From contig NZ_JAAXGE010000011.1 in NCBI RefSeq assembly GCF_014750685.1, forward strand, positions 62,001 through 126,000: 64,000 nt of DNA, written 5' to 3'. Source of the stretch: Bacteroides sp. GM023 (lineage in GTDB: Bacteria; Bacteroidota; Bacteroidia; Bacteroidales; Bacteroidaceae). Numbering within the stretch: position 1 is the stretch's first letter; each line of letters starts with the position of its first letter. The translations under genes and the position numbers were made by a program. This document shows, piece by piece, positions 1-6,713 of this stretch. A model generated the notes under the pieces. The model saw nothing but the letters and a program-made list of their open reading frames with translations, had not been told where the DNA came from and searched no databases.

Positions 1-857
1 TATTCGCTGCCGGGAAATTGAGTGCCTTGCAGGTCGAAGCTGATTTGTACCTTGTAATCCTCGGGACACCAGCAATAGGATTCGTCCTGACGGATGGCGG
101 GAAGATTGCGTGAGGTGAAGATCGTTTCCTGTGCCGTGATGCTGAAGTCCCTGTTCACGCTTGCTATGCCGGGGTTTTGGCGTTGGGTGGCTTGGATGGC
201 GGATTGCCTTTGTTTGGTTTCTATGTAGTCCTTCCCGCGGAGTTCGATGTTGTAGATGAATACGTTGGGGATGGTGATTTTATATTGGTTGTAGAGCACG
301 GGCAGTTCTTCCTGCATCATCCAGTTGTCGATGTGGGAGAAGTAGTCGGAGAAGAGCTTGTAGTGATATTCGATGACGGTGCCCTCTTTGACGGCGGGCA
401 GGGAGAATTTCAGCATTTTGTAGCGGTTGTCTATCCGCTCGATGGAGACGGATTCCCGTTTCATGGATGTCTTGACGCATTTCCCGTTTTCCATGTTGTA
501 GGAACAGCCTTCTATTTCGCTGGCTCTTTCCTTTCCCTCATCCTTGTCGGTGGGGGAGTAGTAGGGGACACTGACGTCGGCATAGGATACTCCCTGCGGT
601 TTCAGTATTTTGATGCGCACCCAGTGCTCGGTGACTAGCTGGAAGCCGTCGTGGTAAGTGAAGTCACTTTGTCCCTGGTGAAAGAGATAAATGGCTGTGG
701 CGGTAGTGTCGGGGGCGTATGTGGCGAGAGACAGTTCTTCTTTGGAAGGTTTTCCGTATTTCAGGTTGGGGGCTATCGGGGGTGTCGCATTTTGTTGCGC
801 ATAGGCGGACGACAGGAGATGAAACAGAAATGCGCATAGAATGAATAGTTTTCCCAT
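1..857 (-). CDS. DUF3857 domain secreted protein, partial (3' end cut by the window edge)
   Basis: An open frame of 285 codons runs off the left edge. The reverse-strand ATG at 857 gives a clear signal peptide: MGKLF, a hydrophobic core, then cleavage near AYA-QQ at about residue 22. The next 260 residues read like the N-terminal beta-rich DUF3857 domain (for example TEHWVRIKIL, KEGTVIEYHYKLFSDYF, YNQYKITIPNV). In Bacteroides this domain usually precedes a transglutaminase-like domain, which would lie outside the window. The protein is probably periplasmic or outer-membrane associated and its substrate is unknown. A -7 box sits about 28 bp upstream of the ATG. The family call is from motif memory and the missing C-terminus limits it. 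Confidence 0.8.
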   Translation of the reverse strand, partial: MGKLFILCAFLFHLLSSAYAQQNATPPIAPNLKYGKPSKEELSLATYAPDTTATAIYLFHQGQSDFTYHDGFQLVTEHWVRIKILKPQGVSYADVSVPYYSPTDKDEGKERASEIEGCSYNMENGKCVKTSMKRESVSIERIDNRYKMLKFSLPAVKEGTVIEYHYKLFSDYFSHIDNWMMQEELPVLYNQYKITIPNVFIYNIELRGKDYIETKQRQSAIQATQRQNPGIASVNRDFSITAQETIFTSRNLPAIRQDESYCWCPEDYKVQISFDLQGTQFPGSE

Positions 858-884
858 TATATTGTGTTTTTGGTAGTATTCTCA

Positions 885-892
885 CAAAGATA
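885..892 (-). promoter_or_regulatory. Putative -7 box of the DUF3857 gene
   Basis: On the reverse strand this reads TATCTTTG, matching the Bacteroides -7 consensus TAnnTTTG, about 28 bp before the ATG at 857. No convincing TTTG -33 element is seen. It abuts the T-tract of the ddh terminator, so the two units are packed back to back. Confidence 0.45.
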
Positions 893-897
893 AAAAA

Positions 898-929
898 AAT
901 AGAGAAAGGCGGTACACCTTTCTCTATTT
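898..929 (-). terminator. Rho-independent terminator of ddh
   Basis: A 12-bp perfect stem (AATAGAGAAAGG / CCTTTCTCTATT) with a 7-nt loop is followed on the reverse strand by a run of eight T. It lies just past the ddh stop codon. Confidence 0.8.
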
Positions 930-954
930 TTTTATTTATCGGATGGATAAAATA

Positions 955-1854
955 TTATACTAAGTGTCCGATCCACTCTTCGCGGTCGCCCGGAAGGAGG
1001 TCGATTACCGGAACTTCCACCATTGTGTAGCATCCCGGTTGTTGTCTCATGGAAGCGCGTGCCACGCATACCAGTACTTGTGCGGTCAGTGCGGGGTTGT
1101 TGATACGCATATTAAATTCGAACAACTGATTCTGAGTTTTTCCCGATACACCTTTGCGAGTCAGATTTACACCGTGTCCCATGTCGAGCAGCGCGTCTAC
1201 GCTTGGAACGAGTTTCACGTGTGTCTCGTCGTTCACGAAATACGGGTCTGCCTTGATGGCTGCGGCTACTTCTTCAAATTTGTATCCGTCTTTCAGTTCG
1301 ATATACACCATGCGGCGGTGGATACCTGTGCCCGTAGGGATGGTCATGGAAAGAGCGGCTTTCACTCCGTCGATAGCCTTCACGGCTACGGTGTGTCCCA
1401 TACTCATACCCGGGCCGAAGTTGGTGTAGGTGATGCCTTTCGGGGCAATCGCTTCGAGCATGGTGCGCACGATGGAGTCACTTCCCGGATCCCAGCCTGC
1501 GGAGATGATGGATACGGCTTTGTGCTCTTTGGCGGCTGCATCCAGTGTGCGGCGCAAGTCAACGATGCCGGTGTGAATATCGAAGCTGTCTACGGTATTG
1601 ATGCCCATAGCCAGGTATTCTTTTGCATATTTCTCAACGCTGCGGGTCGGCGTGCAAAGAATTGCCACGTCTACGCCTTCCAGCTCTTTAATGTCCTTTA
1701 CTACTGCATAGTTTGCCAACTCTTCCGGCTTGTTCTCTGCTCCTGCACGACGAACGACTCCGGCTATTTCGAAATCAGGCGCTGCCTGCAGCGCTTCAAG
1801 TACATAGTGTCCAATGTTGCCATAGCCAACGATGGCGGCTCTTACTTTTTTCAT
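955..1854 (-). CDS. ddh: meso-diaminopimelate D-dehydrogenase
   Basis: This 299-residue enzyme makes meso-diaminopimelate from tetrahydrodipicolinate, ammonia and NADPH in one step (lysine and peptidoglycan precursor supply). The N-terminus MKKVRAAIVGYGNIG carries the GxGxxG Rossmann fold. Later blocks such as SAGWDPGSDSIVRTM and NFGPGMSMGHTVAVK are typical of the family. Length fits (about 300-330). The start was set at 1854 rather than a longer in-frame ATG at 1941, because the extra 29 residues are not family-like and contain a likely -7 box. It stands alone with its own terminator. Confidence 0.93.
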   Translation of the reverse strand: MKKVRAAIVGYGNIGHYVLEALQAAPDFEIAGVVRRAGAENKPEELANYAVVKDIKELEGVDVAILCTPTRSVEKYAKEYLAMGINTVDSFDIHTGIVDLRRTLDAAAKEHKAVSIISAGWDPGSDSIVRTMLEAIAPKGITYTNFGPGMSMGHTVAVKAIDGVKAALSMTIPTGTGIHRRMVYIELKDGYKFEEVAAAIKADPYFVNDETHVKLVPSVDALLDMGHGVNLTRKGVSGKTQNQLFEFNMRINNPALTAQVLVCVARASMRQQPGCYTMVEVPVIDLLPGDREEWIGHLV

Positions 1855-1897
1855 TCTTTTCTTGGTTTTATATGAACATTTTTCTTTATTTCTGCCA

Positions 1898-1905
1898 CAA
1901 AAGTA
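1898..1905 (-). promoter_or_regulatory. Putative -7 box of ddh
   Basis: The reverse strand reads TACTTTTG (TAnnTTTG), about 44 bp before the ddh ATG. No clear -33 element. It supports the shorter ddh start, because the longer reading frame would run through the promoter. Confidence 0.45.
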
Positions 1906-2071
1906 AACAAAATATAAGGAAGGATTGTTTACGGGCGGCATTATTTTTATTTTTTTTTAGATTCGCTACAGTTTGCATGAAATACGCCGGTTGATGCCCT
2001 CAGATTTTAACTGTCGGGCTGCTGAAAAGAATAATCTGTAAAAAACAGGAGAATCTGTGGCGGGAAAGTTT

Positions 2072-2079
2072 TATCTTTG
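2072..2079 (+). promoter_or_regulatory. Putative -7 box of ruvA, very close to the start codon
   Basis: TATCTTTG ends only 8 bp before the ruvA ATG at 2088. If used, transcription would start within a few bases of the start codon and give an almost leaderless mRNA. No TTTG is visible at the expected -33 distance. Confidence 0.4.
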
Positions 2080-2087
2080 TAGGCATT

Positions 2088-2696
2088 ATGATAGAGTATG
2101 TTAGAGGCGAGCTTGCCGAACTTAGTCCGGCAACCGCAGTGATTGACTGTAACGGGGTGGGGTATGCCGCCAATATATCCTTGAATACTTATTCGGCTAT
2201 TCAGGGAAAGAAAACCTGTAAGTTGTATATTTATGAGGCGATTCGTGAGGACGCGTATGTGCTTTATGGCTTTGCCGAGAAGCAGGAGCGGGAGATTTTC
2301 CTGCTGCTGATTTCTGTTTCGGGCATTGGCGGGAATACGGCGCGTATGATTCTCTCTGCTCTTTCGCCTGCCGAACTGGTGAATGTAATCAGTACCGAGA
2401 ACGCGAATATGCTGAAAACGGTGAAAGGCATCGGGCTGAAGACTGCGCAGCGTGTGATTGTCGACTTGAAGGATAAAATCAAGACGATGGGTATGTCTGC
2501 TGCCGGAGGTGTTGCCGGTGCGGGTGGCACGTTGCTGCAAGCTGCCAACGCGGAAGTGATGGAAGAGGCTGTGGCCGCATTGACGATGCTCGGTTTTGCC
2601 GCTGCGCCTTCACAGAAGGTGGTGATGGCTATATTGAAGGAAGAGCCGGATGCTCCGGTAGAAAAGGTGATTAAACTGGCTTTGAAACGATTGTAA
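2088..2696 (+). CDS. ruvA: Holliday junction branch migration protein RuvA
   Basis: This 202-residue protein binds four-way junctions as a tetramer and positions the RuvB motor. The N-terminal OB-fold domain starts MIEYVRGELAEL. Helix-hairpin-helix segments follow (ISVSGIGGNTARMIL near residues 79-93, VKGIGLKTAQRVIVDLKDK near 113-131), and a flexible linker leads to the C-terminal RuvB-binding domain (ALTMLGF onward). Length is normal for the family. The unknown gene at 2708 follows after 11 bp, so the two may be co-transcribed. Confidence 0.96.
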   Translation: MIEYVRGELAELSPATAVIDCNGVGYAANISLNTYSAIQGKKTCKLYIYEAIREDAYVLYGFAEKQEREIFLLLISVSGIGGNTARMILSALSPAELVNVISTENANMLKTVKGIGLKTAQRVIVDLKDKIKTMGMSAAGGVAGAGGTLLQAANAEVMEEAVAALTMLGFAAAPSQKVVMAILKEEPDAPVEKVIKLALKRL

Positions 2697-2707
2697 ACAG
2701 TAAGGTG

Positions 2708-3703
2708 ATGAAGCAACAGAAGATTTATATGCGTCCGTGGACTGAAATTCATGGTCGTGCGAAGGTGGTGGATACGGATGAATGGTATCTCAATTTGGCT
2801 AATGAATTATTGCCGTTGGTGGTGAAGTCTTCCTTATACGAAGGGGGCGAAGACCGGGCGGAAGACCAGCGACGGGTAGCTCTGACGTGTGCCTTGTACC
2901 TGGAAGATTGTGTGGCGGATGCGGGAAACTGGCGCCAGTTCATTCATTGGCATAAGGAGAATTATGGACGTTATCTGCCGTTCTATTCGTTGACGGATAG
3001 TTACCTGCCGGACGAAATCAATCGTGAGGACATCGCTTTCCTTTTGTGGGCTATCAATTCGCCGGTCGGTGAAGATTTTGACTGGGTGGAGAATCCGTTG
3101 GACAGGGATTTGCTGGATTTTGCGGATGTTCTTTACGAACGCTTGGATGCTGCTTTCGAATCGGCTCCTATCAGCGAGCATCTCGCTCCGGGGTGGATGA
3201 TGGAAACGGAACTGATGCAGAAGAAGCGCGAACCGCTGCCTGTGGCTTTGCCGGGAGAGAAGATGCCGACGAATGTGGAACGTTTCTTTGAAGCCAGCAA
3301 AGGGGAACCGCTCATGTTCTTTGATTCATATGATGCTCTGAAATTCTTCTTTGTACATTCTTTGAAGTGGGAAGATGAGGAAGATGCCCTGTTGCCGGAT
3401 TTGGCGGACTTTGGTAATTTTGTCGTTTATGGTAACCCGAAGGGGTTGTTGATAGGTCCTGATGTTGCCGCGTATTTTGCCGTGGAGAATAATCCGCTTT
3501 ACAATGCTGAGTCGGCCGAAGAGGAAGCATACGAGCTGTTCTGCGAAGAGGGCTTGTGTCCGTTTGACTTGCTGAAGTATGGAATGGAACATGATCTGTT
3601 GCCGGAAGCGCAATTCCCGTTCGAGAATGGAAAGGCGTTGCTGCATGAGAACTGGGATTTTGTGGCTCGCTGGTTCTTGGGCGGGTATTATGAAGGAGAA
3701 TAA
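2708..3703 (+). CDS. Conserved hypothetical protein, acidic, cytosolic
   Basis: A 331-residue soluble protein with no signal peptide or membrane segment, rich in Asp, Glu and aromatic residues. It resembles a Bacteroides family annotated as DUF3843 (recalled, not verified). Recognisable stretches are MKQQKIYMRPWTEIHG at the start and NWDFVARWFLGGYYEGE at the end. The ATG at 2708 was chosen over the in-frame GTG directly before it (2705). It follows ruvA by 11 bp and is followed after 10 bp by the small basic protein gene at 3714, so the three probably share a transcript. Function is unknown. Confidence 0.8.
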   Translation: MKQQKIYMRPWTEIHGRAKVVDTDEWYLNLANELLPLVVKSSLYEGGEDRAEDQRRVALTCALYLEDCVADAGNWRQFIHWHKENYGRYLPFYSLTDSYLPDEINREDIAFLLWAINSPVGEDFDWVENPLDRDLLDFADVLYERLDAAFESAPISEHLAPGWMMETELMQKKREPLPVALPGEKMPTNVERFFEASKGEPLMFFDSYDALKFFFVHSLKWEDEEDALLPDLADFGNFVVYGNPKGLLIGPDVAAYFAVENNPLYNAESAEEEAYELFCEEGLCPFDLLKYGMEHDLLPEAQFPFENGKALLHENWDFVARWFLGGYYEGE

Positions 3704-3713
3704 GAAATAAGGT

Positions 3714-3851
3714 ATGCCAATCAAAAAAAATAACAATCCTTTTGCCGGAAAGGCAAAGCCCGGAGCAGGAAAAAAGACTAATTCCGGTAAACGGGTGGGA
3801 AAGTCGAAACAGGAAAAGGCTAATAATCAGTTGAATAGAAGGGTGAAATAA
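3714..3851 (+). CDS. Small basic protein, 45 residues
   Basis: ATG to TAA encodes a lysine/glycine/asparagine-rich peptide (starts MPIKKNNNPFAGKAKPGAG, ends NNQLNRRVK) with about 15 Lys/Arg and essentially one acidic residue. It starts 10 bp after the preceding gene on the same strand and is followed by a tandem repeat and a strong terminator, so it is the natural last gene of that unit. The composition suggests a disordered nucleic-acid- or ribosome-binding peptide. That is inference only. No homologue is recognised. Confidence 0.6.
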   Translation: MPIKKNNNPFAGKAKPGAGKKTNSGKRVGKSKQEKANNQLNRRVK

Positions 3852-3860
3852 GCTCGCGCA

Positions 3861-3952
3861 GGAAACGCCGTTTTTGGTGGCGGGACTACGCCGTTTTATG
3901 AAGGCAGGTTATGCCGTTTCTCTTTGCGAGGAAACGCCGTTTCTCCGAAGCG
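3861..3952. repeat. Four tandem 23-bp repeats with a conserved core
   Basis: The core ACGCCGTTT (ATGCCGTTT in unit 3) recurs at 3865, 3888, 3911 and 3934, exactly 23 bp apart. In units 1 and 4 the core extends to AAACGCCGTTT, a palindrome around a central C. The other ~12 bp of each unit vary. The array lies between the small basic protein gene and its terminator. Confidence 0.85.
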
Positions 3953-3979
3953 GGGAATGGGGAACGTTAGAATATAGTT

Positions 3980-4031
3980 GACGGGAGCAGTTGTTTGATA
4001 TGAAAAATAACAACTGTTCCCGTCTTTTTTT
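3980..4031 (+). terminator. Strong rho-independent terminator
   Basis: Long arms GACGGGAGCAGTTGTT and AACAACTGTTCCCGTC (one mismatch) enclose a short AT-rich loop and are followed by seven T. It ends the ruvA-side unit. The hairpin could also stop the converging lipoprotein gene, but that side lacks a clean T run. Confidence 0.85.
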
Positions 4032-4064
4032 ATCTATTCTTATCTTTGACCGGAGATGCTTCCT

Positions 4065-4904
4065 TTATTTATCGGTCGCTTCTTCCTGTGCTTTCCGTTC
4101 TTTCTTCTTATTGATAAATCCGATTTTCAGGTTGGCTTCTTCCTGTTCTTTCTTTATCTGTTGCATGGCAGAAAGAATCTGTGCCAGTTCGTAGACTCCT
4201 GCGGCAGCCTGGCGGTCGGTCGGGCTCATGGTTGTTTTGTAGGTACGGTCGCCGAGATATTCTACACGGAGATTCTTGTCCTTGTTGAGGTTGATAAATC
4301 CGATAACGTTGCCGTCTTCTCCCAGTTTATAGTCCGCTTTTTCTATCTTCTCGTTCAGGTCGGTCGTTTCGTAGCTGTCTTTAGAAGCCGGAGTTTCGGC
4401 AAAGCTGCCGTCGGGGGCAATCACTTTCACTCCTACATGATGGATATTGCCTGCGCCGCAATAGATGGAAGTCATGCTCATGTTGCCTTGCTCGTCTACC
4501 TGGAAGCGGAGGAAGGAGCGGTGCATGTTCTTTTCTACGGTCTGGGTAGGCCAAAGGTAGTTGCCTACCTGCTGGTATTCGGCATCTTTCTCGAGGATAA
4601 ATTTATCTTTGATGGCGTTGAATTCATCGGTTTTTGCCTGAAAGGCGCTGTCGAGGTAAGCAAGCGTTTTCTGCTGTGCCTTTGTTTCGACGTCGAGCAT
4701 CAGTGCTTGTCCCGCTTTGCGGGCTTCGAAGGCTTTGGGATACAGGATTTTGATGCTGTCGATTTGCAACTTGGCTTCTTCGTAGTCGCCACGTTCGTAG
4801 GCAGCCTTGGCAACCATCAGTTTCTCATTGGCTTTTTTTTCCAGGCCGTTTCCGCAGGCAGCCAGTGCCAGCGTACCGCAAAAGAGGATAATCAGTTTTT
4901 TCAT
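4065..4904 (-). CDS. Lipoprotein with helical repeat-like N-terminus, unknown function
   Basis: A 279-residue protein with a lipoprotein signal (MKKLIILFCGTLALAAC, Cys at 17). Residues 20-70 look like a TPR-type helical hairpin (VAKAAYERGDYEEAKLQIDS). The middle is beta-rich and the C-terminus is a charged helix (KKEQEEANLKIGF...KKKERKAQEEATDK). The start at 4904 was chosen for the lipobox. A longer frame to 5045 would only translate a repeat element (PLPDPLPKRVG... type sequence). Two overlapping -7 boxes lie further upstream at 5056-5070. It stands alone and converges with the 3.7 kb unit. Confidence 0.8.
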   Translation of the reverse strand: MKKLIILFCGTLALAACGNGLEKKANEKLMVAKAAYERGDYEEAKLQIDSIKILYPKAFEARKAGQALMLDVETKAQQKTLAYLDSAFQAKTDEFNAIKDKFILEKDAEYQQVGNYLWPTQTVEKNMHRSFLRFQVDEQGNMSMTSIYCGAGNIHHVGVKVIAPDGSFAETPASKDSYETTDLNEKIEKADYKLGEDGNVIGFINLNKDKNLRVEYLGDRTYKTTMSPTDRQAAAGVYELAQILSAMQQIKKEQEEANLKIGFINKKKERKAQEEATDK

Positions 4905-4927
4905 CACAAATTCTATTTTAAGCCTTT

Positions 4928-5033
4928 TCCCAGCCCTCTCCCAAAAAGAGGGAGCGTGTGAGTTAGCTTTGTTAATCAATCGTTTTTGAGTCGTTTCTCT
5001 ACCCACTCTCTTTGGGAGAGGGTCGGGGAGAGG
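4928..5033. repeat. Pair of inverted REP-like units in a gene leader
   Basis: The left unit (4928-4954, core CCCTCTCCCAAAAAGAGGGAG split over its centre) and the right unit (about 5002-5033, core CTCTTTGGGAGAGGGTCGGGG) are inverted copies of one GC-rich palindromic motif separated by about 48 bp. CCTCTCCC/GGGAGAGG motifs are common dispersed intergenic repeats in Bacteroides as I remember them. The pair would fold into a long hairpin in the 5' leader of the lipoprotein mRNA. Confidence 0.7.
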
Positions 5034-5055
5034 TTCTATTTTCACTTATTAGCGA

Positions 5056-5092
5056 CAAAAGTACAAATATATCCCTTATTTTTGTAATTTTG
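5056..5092. promoter_or_regulatory. Divergent -7 boxes for the lipoprotein and CCA genes
   Basis: On the reverse strand, TACTTTTG (5063-5056) and TATATTTG (5070-5063) point to the lipoprotein. On the forward strand, TATTTTTG (5077-5084) and TAATTTTG (5085-5092) point to the gene at 5120. All match TAnnTTTG. Which are used cannot be decided by eye. Confidence 0.45.
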
Positions 5093-5119
5093 CCCCCTCA
5101 AAACTTATAACTAAAAAGA

Positions 5120-6556
5120 ATGATAGAGTTGACTCAAGAGGAATTGAAGCAGCAATTTAGCGAACCTATCTTCGGACAGATAGCCGAAACAGCCGACGCA
5201 CTTGGTTTGGAGTGTTACGTGGTGGGCGGTTATGTTCGTGATATTTTTCTGCAACGTCCCTCTAAAGATATAGATGTAGTAGTTGTAGGCAGTGGAATTG
5301 CAATGGCGGAAGCACTCGGACGGCGATTGGGACGGGGTGCGCACGTTTCTGTTTTCAAGAATTTCGGAACGGCACAAGTAAAATATAGAGGTACGGAAGT
5401 CGAATTTGTCGGTGCCCGCAAGGAGTCCTACCAACGGGATTCGCGCAAACCGATTGTAGAGGACGGCACGCTGGAAGATGACCAGAACCGTCGGGATTTT
5501 ACAATCAATGCCCTTGCAGTTTGTCTCAACAAGGCACGTTTCGGTGAATTGGTAGACCCGTTCGGCGGGTTGGAAGATATGAAGGAGAAGACGATTCGTA
5601 CTCCTCTCGACCCGGATATTACTTTTAGTGATGACCCGTTGCGCATGATGCGTTGTATCCGTTTTGCCACGCAGTTGAACTTTTATATTGATGATGATAC
5701 TTTCGACTCTCTTTGCCGCAATAAGGAGCGGATTGAAATTATATCCCGTGAGCGTATTGCGGACGAACTGAATAAGATTATTCTTTCACCGATTCCATCC
5801 AAAGGATTCATCGACTTGGACCGTAGCGGGTTGTTGCCGTTGATTTTCCCTGAATTTGCTGCTTTGCAAGGAGTGGAGACACGGAACGGACGTTCTCATA
5901 AGGATAATTTTTATCATACGCTGGAAGTGTTGGATAATATCAGCAAGAAGACTGATAATCTTTGGTTGCGTTGGGCAGCATTGCTGCACGATATTGCCAA
6001 ACCGGCGACGAAACGCTGGGAACCGAAAGCGGGATGGACGTTCCACAATCATAATTTCATAGGCGAGAAAATGATTCCTTCTATCTTTCGGAAGATGAAG
6101 TTGCCGATGAATGAGAAGATGAAGTATGTGCAGAAGTTGGTTAGCCTGCATATGCGTCCTATTGTGATAGCGGATGATGTGGTGACGGATTCGGCGGTAC
6201 GTCGTTTGCTTTTCGAGGCGGGAGACGATATTGATGACTTGATGAGGCTTTGCGAAGCGGATATTACTTCTAAGAATATGGAGCGCAAACAGCGCTTCCT
6301 GAATAACTTCCAGTTGGTACGTCAGAAACTGAAGGACTTGGAAGAGAAAGACCGGGTACGTAATTTCCAGCCACCTGTGAGCGGGGAGGAGATTATGGAA
6401 ATCTTCGGATTGCAACCCTGCCGGGAAGTGGGTGTGTTGAAAAGTGCGATAAAGGATGCTATCTTGGACGGAGTGATTCCTAATGAATATGAAGCTGCCT
6501 ATGCTTTTCTGATGGAGCGGGCGAAGAAGATGGGGATGACGCCTGTTGCTGAATAG
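5120..6556 (+). CDS. cca: CCA tRNA nucleotidyltransferase / poly(A) polymerase family, HD domain
   Basis: A 478-residue class II nucleotidyltransferase that adds or repairs the 3' CCA of tRNAs. The head carries GG at 36-37 followed by the catalytic pair D50 and D52 (RPSKDIDVVVVG). The RRDFTINAL block (template-binding region) and the DPLRMMRCIRFA neck motif follow. A C-terminal HD phosphohydrolase domain carries LLHDIAKP (H290, D291). This layout is usual for Bacteroidota. Cytosolic. It is flanked by inverted repeats and converges on the sulfatase gene. Confidence 0.93.
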   Translation: MIELTQEELKQQFSEPIFGQIAETADALGLECYVVGGYVRDIFLQRPSKDIDVVVVGSGIAMAEALGRRLGRGAHVSVFKNFGTAQVKYRGTEVEFVGARKESYQRDSRKPIVEDGTLEDDQNRRDFTINALAVCLNKARFGELVDPFGGLEDMKEKTIRTPLDPDITFSDDPLRMMRCIRFATQLNFYIDDDTFDSLCRNKERIEIISRERIADELNKIILSPIPSKGFIDLDRSGLLPLIFPEFAALQGVETRNGRSHKDNFYHTLEVLDNISKKTDNLWLRWAALLHDIAKPATKRWEPKAGWTFHNHNFIGEKMIPSIFRKMKLPMNEKMKYVQKLVSLHMRPIVIADDVVTDSAVRRLLFEAGDDIDDLMRLCEADITSKNMERKQRFLNNFQLVRQKLKDLEEKDRVRNFQPPVSGEEIMEIFGLQPCREVGVLKSAIKDAILDGVIPNEYEAAYAFLMERAKKMGMTPVAE

Positions 6557-6620
6557 ATATTGATATTCTTTATAAGAATAGGAAGTTTATCAATAATAAG
6601 ACATCCTATTGGTAATATTA

Positions 6621-6677
6621 TTCAGGCTCGGATTATACGGATTTAAATTGCTTTAATCCGTGTAATCCGAGCCTGAA
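6621..6677. terminator. Long palindromic repeat acting as bidirectional terminator
   Basis: Arms TTCAGGCTCGGATTATACGG and CCGTGTAATCCGAGCCTGAA (one mismatch; the stem continues into ATTTAAA/TTTAA) enclose a short loop between two convergent genes. The motif GGATTA-CACGGATT is a common dispersed intergenic repeat in this phylum as I remember it. T-runs are weak, so the terminator role is inferred from position. Confidence 0.6.
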
Positions 6678-6713
6678 ATCTAATAATCACTTATTTCTTT
6701 ATCAGTGCAGTTG

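Noticed and set aside
964..1875. Long open frame opposite ddh (303 codons)
   Set aside because: A shadow of ddh. The product is Cys/His/Phe-rich with no family resemblance, as expected from antisense of a GC-biased gene. The same applies to long antisense frames at 4056-4961 and 23463-24188.
955..1941. Longer start for ddh at 1941
   Set aside because: The extra 29 residues are not like the family and would be encoded by promoter DNA. The start at 1854 gives the standard N-terminus.
3861..3952. CRISPR array
   Set aside because: Units are 23 bp in total, with an ~11-bp core and ~12-bp tails. This is far too short for repeats plus spacers, and no cas genes are near.
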